Assembly: GCA_002733995.1 (NCBI GenBank)
Contig: NVXR01000019.1
Span: 1-59,401 of the forward strand
Direction of reading: 5' to 3'
Length of the DNA stretch: 59,401 nucleotides
DNA from: Desulfotalea sp.
GTDB lineage: Bacteria; Desulfobacterota; Desulfobulbia; Desulfobulbales; Desulfocapsaceae
Shown here piece after piece: positions 18,203-27,586 of this stretch. Made by a program: the position numbers and the translations under genes. Numbering within the stretch: position 1 is the first letter of the stretch; the number at the start of each line of letters is the position of its first letter. Under the pieces are notes generated by a model. That model was not told the origin of the DNA. It did no database searches and saw nothing but the letters and a program-made list of their open reading frames with translations.

Positions 18203-18844
18203 CTACATCTGGCTTTGGCGATAACTCACTATATCTTCGATGGTCAAAACCAGCATCGCGTGGGATTTGGCAAAGTCGACAACCTCTGGAAGCCTGGCCA
18301 TTGTACCGTCCTGGTTGGTCAGTTCACAAAGTAGTCCGGATGGCGTAAGTCCTGCCAGGCGCATGAGATCAATGGTTCCCTCGGTGTGGCCTCGTCTTTC
18401 AAGTACTCCGCCATTTTCGGCGCGTAAAGGGAAGACATGGCCGGGACTACAGAGATCGGCAGGTGTAGAGTTTTTGGCAACGGCAGCCTTTACCGTTTGC
18501 ACTCTGTCTGCGGCTGAAACTCCTGTGGTAACCCCTTCTTTTGCTTCAATAGAAATGGTAAACCCGGTTTTATTTTGGCTGGTATTGTTTGCAACCATCA
18601 TGGGAAGTTGCAGGGTGTTAATTTTTTCTTCTGTAAGGCAAAGACAGACAATTCCACTGCCTTCTCTGATCATAAGAGCCATTTGCTCGCTGGTCAGATG
18701 TTCGGATGAGAAGATAAGATCGCCTTCGTTTTCCCGGTCTTCATCGTCGACGAGAAGTACACCTTGGCCCTGACGCAAGGCGTCCAAAGCTTTTTCAACA
18801 CGATTCTTCGAGTCACCAAACTGAACTAATAGAGACTGATTCAT
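18203..18844 (-). CDS. ribB: 3,4-dihydroxy-2-butanone 4-phosphate synthase
   Basis: Makes the four-carbon precursor of riboflavin from ribulose 5-phosphate. The start is ATG 18844 ([14 protein letters not shown]), giving 213 residues, the size of the monofunctional RibB; the open frame upstream is the riboswitch leader. Motifs [54 protein letters not shown] and [13 protein letters not shown] carry the metal and substrate residues. There is no GTP cyclohydrolase II domain fused. Control is by the FMN riboswitch in its 5' leader. Confidence 0.96.
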   Translation of the reverse strand: MNQSLLVQFGDSKNRVEKALDALRQGQGVLLVDDEDRENEGDLIFSSEHLTSEQMALMIREGSGIVCLCLTEEKINTLQLPMMVANNTSQNKTGFTISIEAKEGVTTGVSAADRVQTVKAAVAKNSTPADLCSPGHVFPLRAENGGVLERRGHTEGTIDLMRLAGLTPSGLLCELTNQDGTMARLPEVVDFAKSHAMLVLTIEDIVSYRQSQM

Positions 18845-18956
18845 GGTATTTCTCCGTAATTTACCAGAATCAGGGCATAGAGAAGAACAGACCAGTGTCA
18901 CATGACACATGAATCTGCACAGGTACATGAGAACAACAAGACATGATACTGTTTTA

Positions 18957-19100
18957 GCCTCTCCCATCCGGACTGTAACCGTCGGCTCTGGAATTACACC
19001 AGATCTGCTTGACCCTGCCAGTGGTAAAATGCAGGCGCTCGCGGGCTGTCCCTTGTGGGAATCACCGCCGGTGGGGAATCTCACCCCGCCCTGAGGATAT
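18957..19100 (-). promoter_or_regulatory. FMN riboswitch (RFN element) upstream of ribB
   Basis: On the minus strand the leader reads CCTCAGGGCGGGGTGAGATT, then CCCCACCGGCGGTGATT, AGCCCGCGAGCGC, GATCTGGTGTAATTCCAGAG and CCGACGGTTACAGTCCGGAT with GGAGAGGC at the end. These are the conserved segments of the RFN aptamer in the right order. It sits about 110 nt before the ribB start and should lower ribB expression when FMN is high. Confidence 0.95.
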
Positions 19101-19387
19101 GTTATACAAACCGTAGATCGGTCGTGTAACACACTAAAAATGCAAAGTTAATTTTGAAAAGTTGAGAAGACGCCAGCTACACAAATGACGTCGTTCAACC
19201 TTTCCGTTGCGATCATATCTACAAAATCCGCAGATAAAGTCAACTCTTATGATTCCGTTTGCCTCGGACTTATTTTTTAGCAGGTATTTTACCTGAACAT
19301 TGTCTTATTTTAAGCGATTGAGGCCACACCTTTGGTGGCTTTATACTGTTGGTCAAATCTTCACCATCAGCCCATGGAAAGATGGAC
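19101..19387. other. Intergenic, promoter side of ribB
   Basis: No gene is seen between the riboswitch and the stop codon of the Fe-S protein gene. The ribB promoter should be here. Confidence 0.4.
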
Positions 19388-20527
19388 TCACGTTTTGCAC
19401 GATTTGAAGTAGGATGACATTTTACGTTTAAAGAACAGTCGGTTGAAGTAGGTTTGGATCTGTTTGACTCGTTTGTTGGGTTTGTCGCTGCCTGGGAAGA
19501 TCAGGTCAAGAATATGCATGGTCGATGCCGAGTGAAGGGAAACTGTACAGCCGGCGCAGTAGGTTATCATAGGAAGTGAACCTGTTTCAGCTTTTCTTTG
19601 CTGTTGCCATTGAAGTTTGTATTTCTTTTTTACCAGACCAACACCACCACCTTCTCCACAACACAGGGTTCGTACGCCCGCATGGGCCAGCTCGATCACC
19701 GTACCCCCTGCCAAAGAAATCAGCATGCGCACATCCTGTTGTACATCACTATTAAAACGTGAAATGCACGGATCGTGAACAGTATATCTCGCCTCTGATT
19801 TCACCTTTTTTGCCAATGTTTCTGGTAGAGTCATCACGTCTGCCAGGTGGGAATAGGCCATGGAGACCTTGATCCCCGCTCCATACTGCTGGAACACCTG
19901 ATAACAACTTGGGCAGGAGGTGATGACATGCCGTATTCCATTTACCTTGAGTTTTTTGATGATTCTATCTTTCTTTTCTGTAAATCCAGCATGATCGCCA
20001 AGGTTGTGAGACGATTGCAGACAGCAATCCAAAACTAAGCCCAGAGAGGAAAACTTCTTTTGCATAAACATGAAGAGCTGTTCCGTCTGTTTGGGGCGTA
20101 TTCCTGGAAGCGTGCATCCTGGGAAAAAAACAGTATCGCAGTCTTTAGGGATAAAATATTGTTTAAGAAGGCTGGAGCCACCAAGGGCTTCATAAAACCT
20201 GAGAGGCCTATAGCTTTTGAGGATATTTCTATCATTGCTAACAGCTTGTCTGCGTAGATCTAGAAACATCTGTGCAATGGGAAGTTGTTGGGGACAGATC
20301 TGGGTGCAGAGCTGACAAAGACTACAGGAAAAGGCAGGGTGGTCGTCCCCATTTCTTAAAGCTTTTGTAGCAATAAGGCCTGGTGTTCCCTGCTCTCTGA
20401 GGAAGAGGCATTCTTCCATGCAGGCCCTGCACCCATTGCATTCCTGTGCCACTACGTTGATGGCATTTTCGCCAGGGGCGCAGCGGGGTGATCGCTGTTC
20501 TTGTTCGAAGTGGAGTTTTTTTGTCAT
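19388..20527 (-). CDS. Fe-S oxidoreductase subunit with CCG domains (HdrD/GlpC-like)
   Basis: The 379-residue protein has two 4Fe-4S ferredoxin motifs: Cys30, 33, 36 and 40 (CNGCRACMEEC) and Cys68, 71, 74 and 78 (CSLCQLCTQIC). Two cysteine-rich CCG-type domains follow, with FFPGCTLPG, LDCCLQSSHNLGDHAG, HDPCISRF and LCCGEGGG. This architecture belongs to the HdrD/GlpC/LdpA-like electron-transfer subunits that take part in heterodisulfide, glycerol phosphate or lactate oxidation. No flavin or membrane partner is adjacent, so the donor and acceptor are unknown. It starts at ATG 20527 and is divergent from the cobalamin-riboswitch operon. Confidence 0.85.
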   Translation of the reverse strand: MTKKLHFEQEQRSPRCAPGENAINVVAQECNGCRACMEECLFLREQGTPGLIATKALRNGDDHPAFSCSLCQLCTQICPQQLPIAQMFLDLRRQAVSNDRNILKSYRPLRFYEALGGSSLLKQYFIPKDCDTVFFPGCTLPGIRPKQTEQLFMFMQKKFSSLGLVLDCCLQSSHNLGDHAGFTEKKDRIIKKLKVNGIRHVITSCPSCYQVFQQYGAGIKVSMAYSHLADVMTLPETLAKKVKSEARYTVHDPCISRFNSDVQQDVRMLISLAGGTVIELAHAGVRTLCCGEGGGVGLVKKKYKLQWQQQRKAETGSLPMITYCAGCTVSLHSASTMHILDLIFPGSDKPNKRVKQIQTYFNRLFFKRKMSSYFKSCKT

Positions 20528-20868
20528 TGAGCTGGGGGAACGATAAGAAAATCGAATTAAGTTGGTAACTATGTTGATGGTTTGTCAATATTGGCTATCT
20601 GACCACTTGTAACTGTTCGCCATAATTTCAACTCCGTTAGGGTTGGGTTTTGCTGCGTGCGAGTGCAACCTACGAAGACTTCAATGGAGGAAGTTTGAGA
20701 GGTGCAGAGTTACTGCTTAAGTTTTATCTAAAATACCGTGTTGGAAAGTAGATAACCAATAGTATGTTCCTATGCTGGCCTGGTTTTACATAGGGTGGTT
20801 CGATCAGCTGTGGGCGTTATACTAGATGAAACTACGGCCATATTGCTGTTATAACAGAATTATCCTGA
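20528..20868. other. Intergenic region
   Basis: About 340 bp between divergent genes. I see no coding sequence or clear structure apart from the promoter listed next. Confidence 0.4.
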
Positions 20869-20897
20869 TTGACAGGATGTTCAATCTGAAGTAGACA
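20869..20897 (+). promoter_or_regulatory. Putative sigma-70 promoter of the corrinoid operon
   Basis: TTGACA at 20869-20874 and TAGACA at 20892-20897 are 17 bp apart. Transcription would begin a few bases before the riboswitch P1 stem. Confidence 0.5.
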
Positions 20898-20909
20898 AAT
20901 ATAACAATA

Positions 20910-21072
20910 TTTCAAGTTTCATTCACCTGAATACAAGGGAATCCGGTGTAATTCCGGGACGGGCCCGCCGCTGTAACCGGGGACGAACGTTGCAAAAGAA
21001 CCACTGTTACCTCAGGGTGACGGGAAGGGGCAACCAGTAGGACGAACCGGAAGTCAGAAGACCTGCTTGAAA
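20910..21072 (+). promoter_or_regulatory. Cobalamin riboswitch
   Basis: The 3' half has the B12 box ACCGGAAGTCAGAAGACCTGC near 21046-21066; the 5' half has GGGAATCCGGTGTAATTCC and CCCGCCGCTGTAACCGG. Closing stem P1 is formed by TTTCAAG at 20910-20916 and CTTGAAA at 21066-21072. It precedes the BtuF-CbiZ and BtuF-like genes and should switch them off when cobalamin is plentiful. Confidence 0.95.
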
Positions 21073-21169
21073 GAAAGTCGCTAACAATTACCACAATGAT
21101 AGCGGAACTGAGTTGTAATCCTCCGTGGACAAGAGGATCTGCAATATCTGTGGGTAGAACAGGGCCTCC

Positions 21170-21203
21170 CCGGATCAATGTCATATTGGTTCGGGTTTTT
21201 TTA
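21170..21203 (+). terminator. Riboswitch expression platform (intrinsic terminator)
   Basis: CCGGATCAAT at 21170-21179 pairs with ATTGGTTCGG at 21185-21194 with two G-U pairs, then a T run. It lies between the cobalamin aptamer and the first gene, so ligand binding probably causes premature termination. Confidence 0.8.
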
Positions 21204-21334
21204 TTTCCCCAGGCCAAAGAAATTCTTTGTAAAAAGGGGAAAAATGAAGAAAAATCCGTGTCAAATTAAAGTGCATCTCATTCCTGCGGTTCTCCGGTTG
21301 TTTTCTGCTCTTCCTCTGCAATAGGTGATCGCTT

Positions 21335-23365
21335 ATGAAAAACCGCTCAGTATTTCTCTTGTTTCTTGCCCTGACATTTAGTGTCTATAGCGTACAGTTC
21401 AGTTCTGCGTCGAGTAATCTCGACAATTACCCTGTACATTTTGTTGACTCAATGGGGCACAGAATTACCATCGCAACACCCCCGCAAAGGGTTGTTTCTC
21501 TCGTTCCTGCAATCACAGAGATGTTGGTAAAGTTAGGGGCCGCAGATCTTCTTGTTGGCGTTACAAGCAGTGCAACGCCAACACCCACAGTTAACCAAAA
21601 GGCGCTCGTCGGAAGTTTTTTACATCCGGATGTTGCTCGAATCTATGCCCTTGCACCCGATATAATCTTCTTTTCAGATCTTCAGCTAGAGCTGCTTGAA
21701 AATTATGAAGGCCCAGCGCAACGTATCTGTTTAAAACAAAACAGTATTGAACAAGGCTTTAGGCATCTGAAAATATTAGGGGAAATGTTTAATAAAAGAG
21801 GTCGGGCCCAGTCACTTGTTGGGGAGCAAAAAAAACAAATTCAGGTGATCTTAAAGAAAACTTCGACGATACGAGATGAGGAGAAGCTGCGAACCCTTCG
21901 ATTCATGGGCAGCACGGGAGGTCAGGTGACAGTCCCCGGTGACGACTCGTTTCAGAATGAGTTTATCGTAGCAGCCGGAGGTCTTGCCCCGCATTTTGGT
22001 CAACGAGGTGATGTCATCCCTATAACCCTGCAGCAATGGCAAGAATTTAATCCGCAAGTCATCTATGGTTGTGGTAACCGCGAAACGCTACTTGTATCTC
22101 TGAGTAAAGAGGGATGGCGGGATGTCATTGCAGTACAAAATAAACAGGTTCTTACCTTCCCCTGCGAAATTACTTGTCGGGCTGCCAGCAACATGGGAGG
22201 ATTTATTGCCACCCTTAGTGCCAGGCTGTATCGCGATTATTTCAGCGATCCACAGAATCTGGTTGTAAAAGAACAGGTGCTGCGCCGATCACCACTTAAT
22301 GTCTCTTTGGCCTATGTGGAAAAAGCTGAAAAAATTGAAACGAGTATCTCTGATTTTATTAACAAAACACTACTTCTCTCCTTTACCCGGCCCATGACTA
22401 TACTGTCATCTCTTGAAGGATGGCGGAACAATATTAGCTACGTCGGTAATCATTACTTGCCTCCGCCATCTTGGGGGCTGGGTCTTAAGCAAGGTGTCAC
22501 ATTTTTAAAAGAACATACTTTGAAGGTGTTAGGTCTTGAAAATAGCGCTACGGCACTACTTTTCACCGGGGCCGACATGGATAATCTTGCCATCGTAGAG
22601 AAAGTTTATGAAGATATGCGGGTCATCGCAATGGTTACAGCTGGTGTTAGTGGCAATGCAGTTCGTATGTCTGCTGATTCAGGGGACTATTATGAACTGG
22701 CGGGGCGGGCTAAAGCCAAAAAACCGGGAACAATAAACATCCTCCTTCTCACCAACACCAAGCTGTCTCCCCGGGCAATGACCAGGGCTATAATCAGTGC
22801 CACAGAGGCGAAAACTGCAGCCCTCTATGATCTTGATATCCGTTCAAGCTACACCCCGACAACTAACCCGGCCACCGGCACTGGAACGGATAATATCATT
22901 GTGGTTCAGGGGCAGGGGCCTCCCATTGATTCAAGTGGAGGGCACACTAAAATGGGAGAACTTATCGCCAAGGCGGTCTACCAAGGAGTTCTTGAAGCGA
23001 TTGGTAAGCAGAATGGTTTCACCGCTGCACGTTCCGTCTTTTGCCGCCTCAAAGAGAGAAAAATTGATATCTCTACCGTGGCAAAACTTTTCTCTACCGC
23101 TGAAAACTACTCATCGGAACTCTATAAGCTCCTTCTGCAACCCAAATATAGTGGTTTTATAGAGGAGGCAATGGTGCTCGGTGACGCCATGGAAAGAGGC
23201 TTAATTGCTGACAACGCATCTTTTTTAGCCCATTGTCAAACAACAGCTGCTGAAGTAGCAGGCAGGGAGACGTCTGTTAAACCAATAGAGAGCACGCTAC
23301 TCTCCCCAGCCCTGGGGCGTGCCTTCGGGGCACTGCTTAGCGGCTTAGAGATGAGGGAGATGTAA
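21335..23365 (+). CDS. Exported BtuF-like binding protein fused to CbiZ (adenosylcobinamide amidohydrolase)
   Basis: The 676-residue protein starts with a signal peptide (residues 1-26, ending near SSASS). Residues 35-300 form a BtuF/TroA-type substrate-binding domain (RVVSLVPAITEMLVKLGAAD, LAPDIIFF). From about 350 to 560 it is CbiZ-like: ILSSLEGWRNNISYVGNHY, MVTAGVSGNAVR, NILLLTNTKLSPRAM and YTPTTNPATGTGTDN. CbiZ cleaves the aminopropanol side chain of adenosylcobinamide or pseudocobalamin so that corrinoids can be salvaged and remodelled. Characterised CbiZ acts in the cytoplasm, but the signal peptide here predicts an exported enzyme. The last 110 residues are helical and unassigned. It is under the cobalamin riboswitch, and a second BtuF-like gene follows after 3 bp. 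Confidence 0.88.
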   Translation: MKNRSVFLLFLALTFSVYSVQFSSASSNLDNYPVHFVDSMGHRITIATPPQRVVSLVPAITEMLVKLGAADLLVGVTSSATPTPTVNQKALVGSFLHPDVARIYALAPDIIFFSDLQLELLENYEGPAQRICLKQNSIEQGFRHLKILGEMFNKRGRAQSLVGEQKKQIQVILKKTSTIRDEEKLRTLRFMGSTGGQVTVPGDDSFQNEFIVAAGGLAPHFGQRGDVIPITLQQWQEFNPQVIYGCGNRETLLVSLSKEGWRDVIAVQNKQVLTFPCEITCRAASNMGGFIATLSARLYRDYFSDPQNLVVKEQVLRRSPLNVSLAYVEKAEKIETSISDFINKTLLLSFTRPMTILSSLEGWRNNISYVGNHYLPPPSWGLGLKQGVTFLKEHTLKVLGLENSATALLFTGADMDNLAIVEKVYEDMRVIAMVTAGVSGNAVRMSADSGDYYELAGRAKAKKPGTINILLLTNTKLSPRAMTRAIISATEAKTAALYDLDIRSSYTPTTNPATGTGTDNIIVVQGQGPPIDSSGGHTKMGELIAKAVYQGVLEAIGKQNGFTAARSVFCRLKERKIDISTVAKLFSTAENYSSELYKLLLQPKYSGFIEEAMVLGDAMERGLIADNASFLAHCQTTAAEVAGRETSVKPIESTLLSPALGRAFGALLSGLEMREM

Positions 23366-23368
23366 GTT

Positions 23369-24256
23369 ATGAACTTGCTCAAAAAACTTCTTCAACTCTT
23401 CTGCGTCCTCTGTTTCTTTGTTTTCGTTGGAGGGCTTAAGGCCAATGTTTCTCTCCCCAGTCCATCAACATTGCCACAGAGGATTGTTTCACTAGGACCT
23501 ATCAATACTGAAAATGTATTTCTGCTTGGAGCGGGAGATCGAATAGTCGGTAGCACTGTGTATTGTGTACGACCCGCGGCCGCCAGGAAAACAGTCAAGG
23601 TTGGTTCGGTGATGCACTTTTCTCTTGAAAAACTTATCAGTCTACAGCCCGATCTGATACTTGCCACCGGCTTTACGCAGCCCCAGCAATTACAAAAGTT
23701 ACAAAGCCTCGGTCTTCCGGTTGTTCAGTTTGGTCAGCCACATTCTTTTTCTGAGTCCTGTGCACAACTCGTGGAACTTGGTCGTCTTCTTGGTCTTGAA
23801 GCCCATGCAAAGGAGATCGTTGAAGGGTTAGAGCGAAAAGTCACTAGGATTAAAGAGAAAGTTGCACCTCTTGTTAAGCCAAAAGTGTTTTTACAAATTG
23901 GTTCAAGCCCACTGCATGGGGTTACGGGAAATACCTTCAGTGATGATTATATCAGCTTTTCCGGTGCAATTAATATTACCCGTGAGCAACAATCAGGAAA
24001 GACCAACAGGGAAAAGGTGCTGACGGAAAACCCCGAAGTCATCATTATTGCTATTATGGGCTCCGAGGCGGGTGTTGCGGCAAAAGAGAAGGTTGACTGG
24101 CAGCATTTTACCTCCATACAAGCGGTACAAGACAATCGTGTTTATGTGATCAATCCCGACATTGCCTGTAGTCCCTCCCCTGCAACTTTTGTTGAGGCCT
24201 TGCAGATTATTTGCTCATTTATCCATCCGGGAATTATATTCGAAGAGGTCCGTTGA
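23369..24256 (+). CDS. Periplasmic corrinoid/siderophore-binding protein (BtuF-like)
   Basis: A 295-residue protein with an N-terminal signal peptide (CVLCFFVFVGGLKANV) and a type III substrate-binding fold: RIVSLGPINTENVFLLGAGD, ISLQPDLILATGF, VFLQIGSSPLHGV and NPEVIIIAIMG. Its place in the cobalamin-riboswitch operon directly after the BtuF-CbiZ fusion points to corrinoid rather than iron. No permease (BtuC) or ATPase (BtuD) gene is in the operon or anywhere in this window, so it must work with a transporter encoded elsewhere. GAGGGAG serves as ribosome binding site. Confidence 0.87.
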   Translation: MNLLKKLLQLFCVLCFFVFVGGLKANVSLPSPSTLPQRIVSLGPINTENVFLLGAGDRIVGSTVYCVRPAAARKTVKVGSVMHFSLEKLISLQPDLILATGFTQPQQLQKLQSLGLPVVQFGQPHSFSESCAQLVELGRLLGLEAHAKEIVEGLERKVTRIKEKVAPLVKPKVFLQIGSSPLHGVTGNTFSDDYISFSGAINITREQQSGKTNREKVLTENPEVIIIAIMGSEAGVAAKEKVDWQHFTSIQAVQDNRVYVINPDIACSPSPATFVEALQIICSFIHPGIIFEEVR

Positions 24257-24430
24257 ACCTGTGTGGCTTGTTGTATTGCCCTTGTACCCCTAGATGGCAA
24301 GATAAGCCGCTGCTCAATGCGTATCGTAACTAGGCTGGGAGTAAAAACAATGGAGAGGCAAACGACATAACTTGCCCGCGACACACGCAGAAGGAGTCTT
24401 TCTGTGCCATGGGCAAGTGGACATAGAGCG

Positions 24431-25850
<1,420 letters not shown>

Positions 25851-27065
25851 ATGATTTCATTGACGCAGGCACATAGAGATATCGTAAGTTTACAGCCACT
25901 TGAAGCAGTTGTTATATCTCTGGATAAGGCCCTTGGTTTGGTTTGTTCAGAAGACGTGTATGCCCGGTCGAGTTGTCCCAGTGTAGACTCTTCCGTGAAG
26001 GATGGTTTTGCCGTGGTTGCCGATGATATCGACTGTGCCACAGAAACATGTCCTGTTGAATTGTCTGTTGTTGGTGCCCTTATGGCCGGTGATGGCGACG
26101 ATTCATTGCAGGTGACAAAGGGAAATGCTGTACGAATTATGACGGGTGCTCCAGTTCCTGACGGTGCAACCTCAGTTGTGGCCTCCGAATTTACAGAGCA
26201 ACGTGGTTCTCGTGTTGTTGTCAGGGCAGATGCCAGAGTTGGTCGAAATATACTGCTTAAGGGCAGTGACATCAAAAGAGGGCAACTGCTACTGGTCAAG
26301 GGAACCCTTTTACGACCAGCCCTCCTTGGCTTACTCGCGGCAGCAGGGATAGGCTCGCTTGCCTGTCATCGGTTACCGAGAGTTGCCATAGCTGCTACCG
26401 GCAGTGAGCTTGTTTGGCCCGGTGAAGAAGTGACTCCAGGTAAGGTTGCGGCCAGTAATATGGTGACGGCACAGGCCGAATTGAAGAGGCTTGGAATAGA
26501 TGCTTCTGTTCATATTGTGCGCGATAATCTTGATGGATTAGAGGCCCAATTTAAAGAATTGGTGGAAAATGTTGATGTTCTTATCACCTGTGGCGGGGTG
26601 CTGGATGGAGATAAAGATCTTACCATGAAAGCTATGGAGCGACTCGGTATGGAGAAGATTTTTCACCGTGTGCGGATCGGCCCTGGTAAAGGTGCATGTC
26701 TGGGGCGTTTAGGGGCTACTGTCGTGTTTAACCTTCCGGGTGGACCTCCATCTAATCATGTTGCCTTGATACTACTCGCTTTACCGGGATGTCGCCGGTT
26801 GATGGGCTTTGGCAACTGTCTCCCGGTGCAGAGGAGTGTGGTGGTACAGGAAGAACTTTCTGGCCAGCACGGTTGGACTCAACTGGTCTACAGTAGAGTT
26901 AGGTTTGAAAAAGATTTGGCCGTGGCAGTCCCTCTGTATAAGCTAGGGCGTCTTGAGGCAATGGGGGCGGCTAATGCACTTGTTCTACTCCCAGAAGATT
27001 GCAAAGTATTGAAGGCAGGTGAACATGCAACGGCTTGGATTCTTGACTCAAGTGATGCTTTGTAA
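25851..27065 (+). CDS. moeA: Molybdopterin molybdenumtransferase
   Basis: The 404-residue MoeA inserts molybdate into adenylylated molybdopterin. It has the N-terminal SSVKDGFAVVADD, then MTGAPVPDGATSVV, GRNILLKGSDIKRGQ and ATGSELV. The MoCF/MogA-like core has LITCGGVLDGDKD and FNLPGGPPSNHVA, and a C-terminal beta domain follows. Two common motif positions are altered: the usual GGVSxGxxD reads GGVLDGDKD and NPVS reads PPSN. It stands alone here, with GAAGGGTG before ATG 25851. Confidence 0.93.
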   Translation: MISLTQAHRDIVSLQPLEAVVISLDKALGLVCSEDVYARSSCPSVDSSVKDGFAVVADDIDCATETCPVELSVVGALMAGDGDDSLQVTKGNAVRIMTGAPVPDGATSVVASEFTEQRGSRVVVRADARVGRNILLKGSDIKRGQLLLVKGTLLRPALLGLLAAAGIGSLACHRLPRVAIAATGSELVWPGEEVTPGKVAASNMVTAQAELKRLGIDASVHIVRDNLDGLEAQFKELVENVDVLITCGGVLDGDKDLTMKAMERLGMEKIFHRVRIGPGKGACLGRLGATVVFNLPGGPPSNHVALILLALPGCRRLMGFGNCLPVQRSVVVQEELSGQHGWTQLVYSRVRFEKDLAVAVPLYKLGRLEAMGAANALVLLPEDCKVLKAGEHATAWILDSSDAL

Positions 27066-27132
27066 GGGATGTTAGGCTGTAATTTCAGCTAAAACAAAAT
27101 GATGATTGTAAATGCATCAGAGCGTCACTACA

Positions 27133-27147
27133 TTATGTGTATATGCC
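27133..27147 (+). repeat. Shared 15-bp element, copy 1
   Basis: TTATGTGTATATGCC matches TAATGTGTATATACC at 29171-29185 at 13 of 15 positions. Both copies lie upstream of small plus-strand genes. A common regulator is possible. Confidence 0.3.
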
Positions 27148-27216
27148 CGAGACGGAACTGCTGTTGTTAGACAGAAGAAGCGTGCAGGCTGAAAACTTAA
27201 CGGTGTGAGGTGGGAA

Positions 27217-27417
27217 ATGGTAGAAAAAGATGCAGCAGGATGTGATCGGCCCGATTGTGGAGTTACGGCCTCGGACAACAAACAGGAAAATAGTTCAACC
27301 ACGACAAGGGCAGGAAGAGGTAAGGGCCAAGGTGGCGGGGTTGGGCGTCGAGATGGTAGTGGAGGCGGTAAGGGTAGAGGTGGCGGCGGCTGTGGCGGTA
27401 GGCGCAGTGGCAATTAG
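27217..27417 (+). CDS. Small glycine-rich, cysteine-containing protein
   Basis: ATG 27217, preceded by AGGTGGG, gives about 66 residues; GTG 27205 is an alternative. The N-terminal part is MVEKDAAGCDRPDCGV, and the last 30 residues are almost only Gly, Arg, Lys and Ser, with GGGGCGGRRSGN at the end. Similar Cys/Gly-rich tails occur on small proteins near molybdenum or iron-sulfur cofactor genes in related anaerobes. Low complexity makes this uncertain. A GC hairpin at 27433-27471 follows. Confidence 0.4.
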   Translation: MVEKDAAGCDRPDCGVTASDNKQENSSTTTRAGRGKGQGGGVGRRDGSGGGKGRGGGGCGGRRSGN

Positions 27418-27432
27418 CTAGATAGGTAGAAT

Positions 27433-27471
27433 AACCGCGCCGGGGCGTCACTCGCTGTCCCAGGCGCGGTT
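27433..27471. terminator. GC-rich hairpin after the glycine-rich gene
   Basis: AACCGCGCC at 27433-27441 and GGCGCGGTT at 27463-27471 pair perfectly around a 21-nt loop. There is no clear T run, so it may be a weak or factor-dependent terminator. Confidence 0.4.
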
Positions 27472-27586
27472 TGAAGCCAATGAAGGTATATCGGAGAGAC
27501 CTTTCAGCTTGTTTTTCGTCATAAAAACAAGAAAATAACCAGTGAAAGGCAGGTCTCTCGATTTATGCCCTCTTTACAGGGGAGGT

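Noticed and set aside
18909..19094. Plus-strand frame upstream of ribB
   Set aside because: Lies antisense to the FMN riboswitch.
20912..21217. Minus-strand frame before the BtuF-CbiZ gene
   Set aside because: Antisense to the cobalamin riboswitch and its terminator.
27117..27413. Proline-rich minus-strand frame
   Set aside because: Antisense of the glycine-rich gene; the biased composition keeps several frames open.
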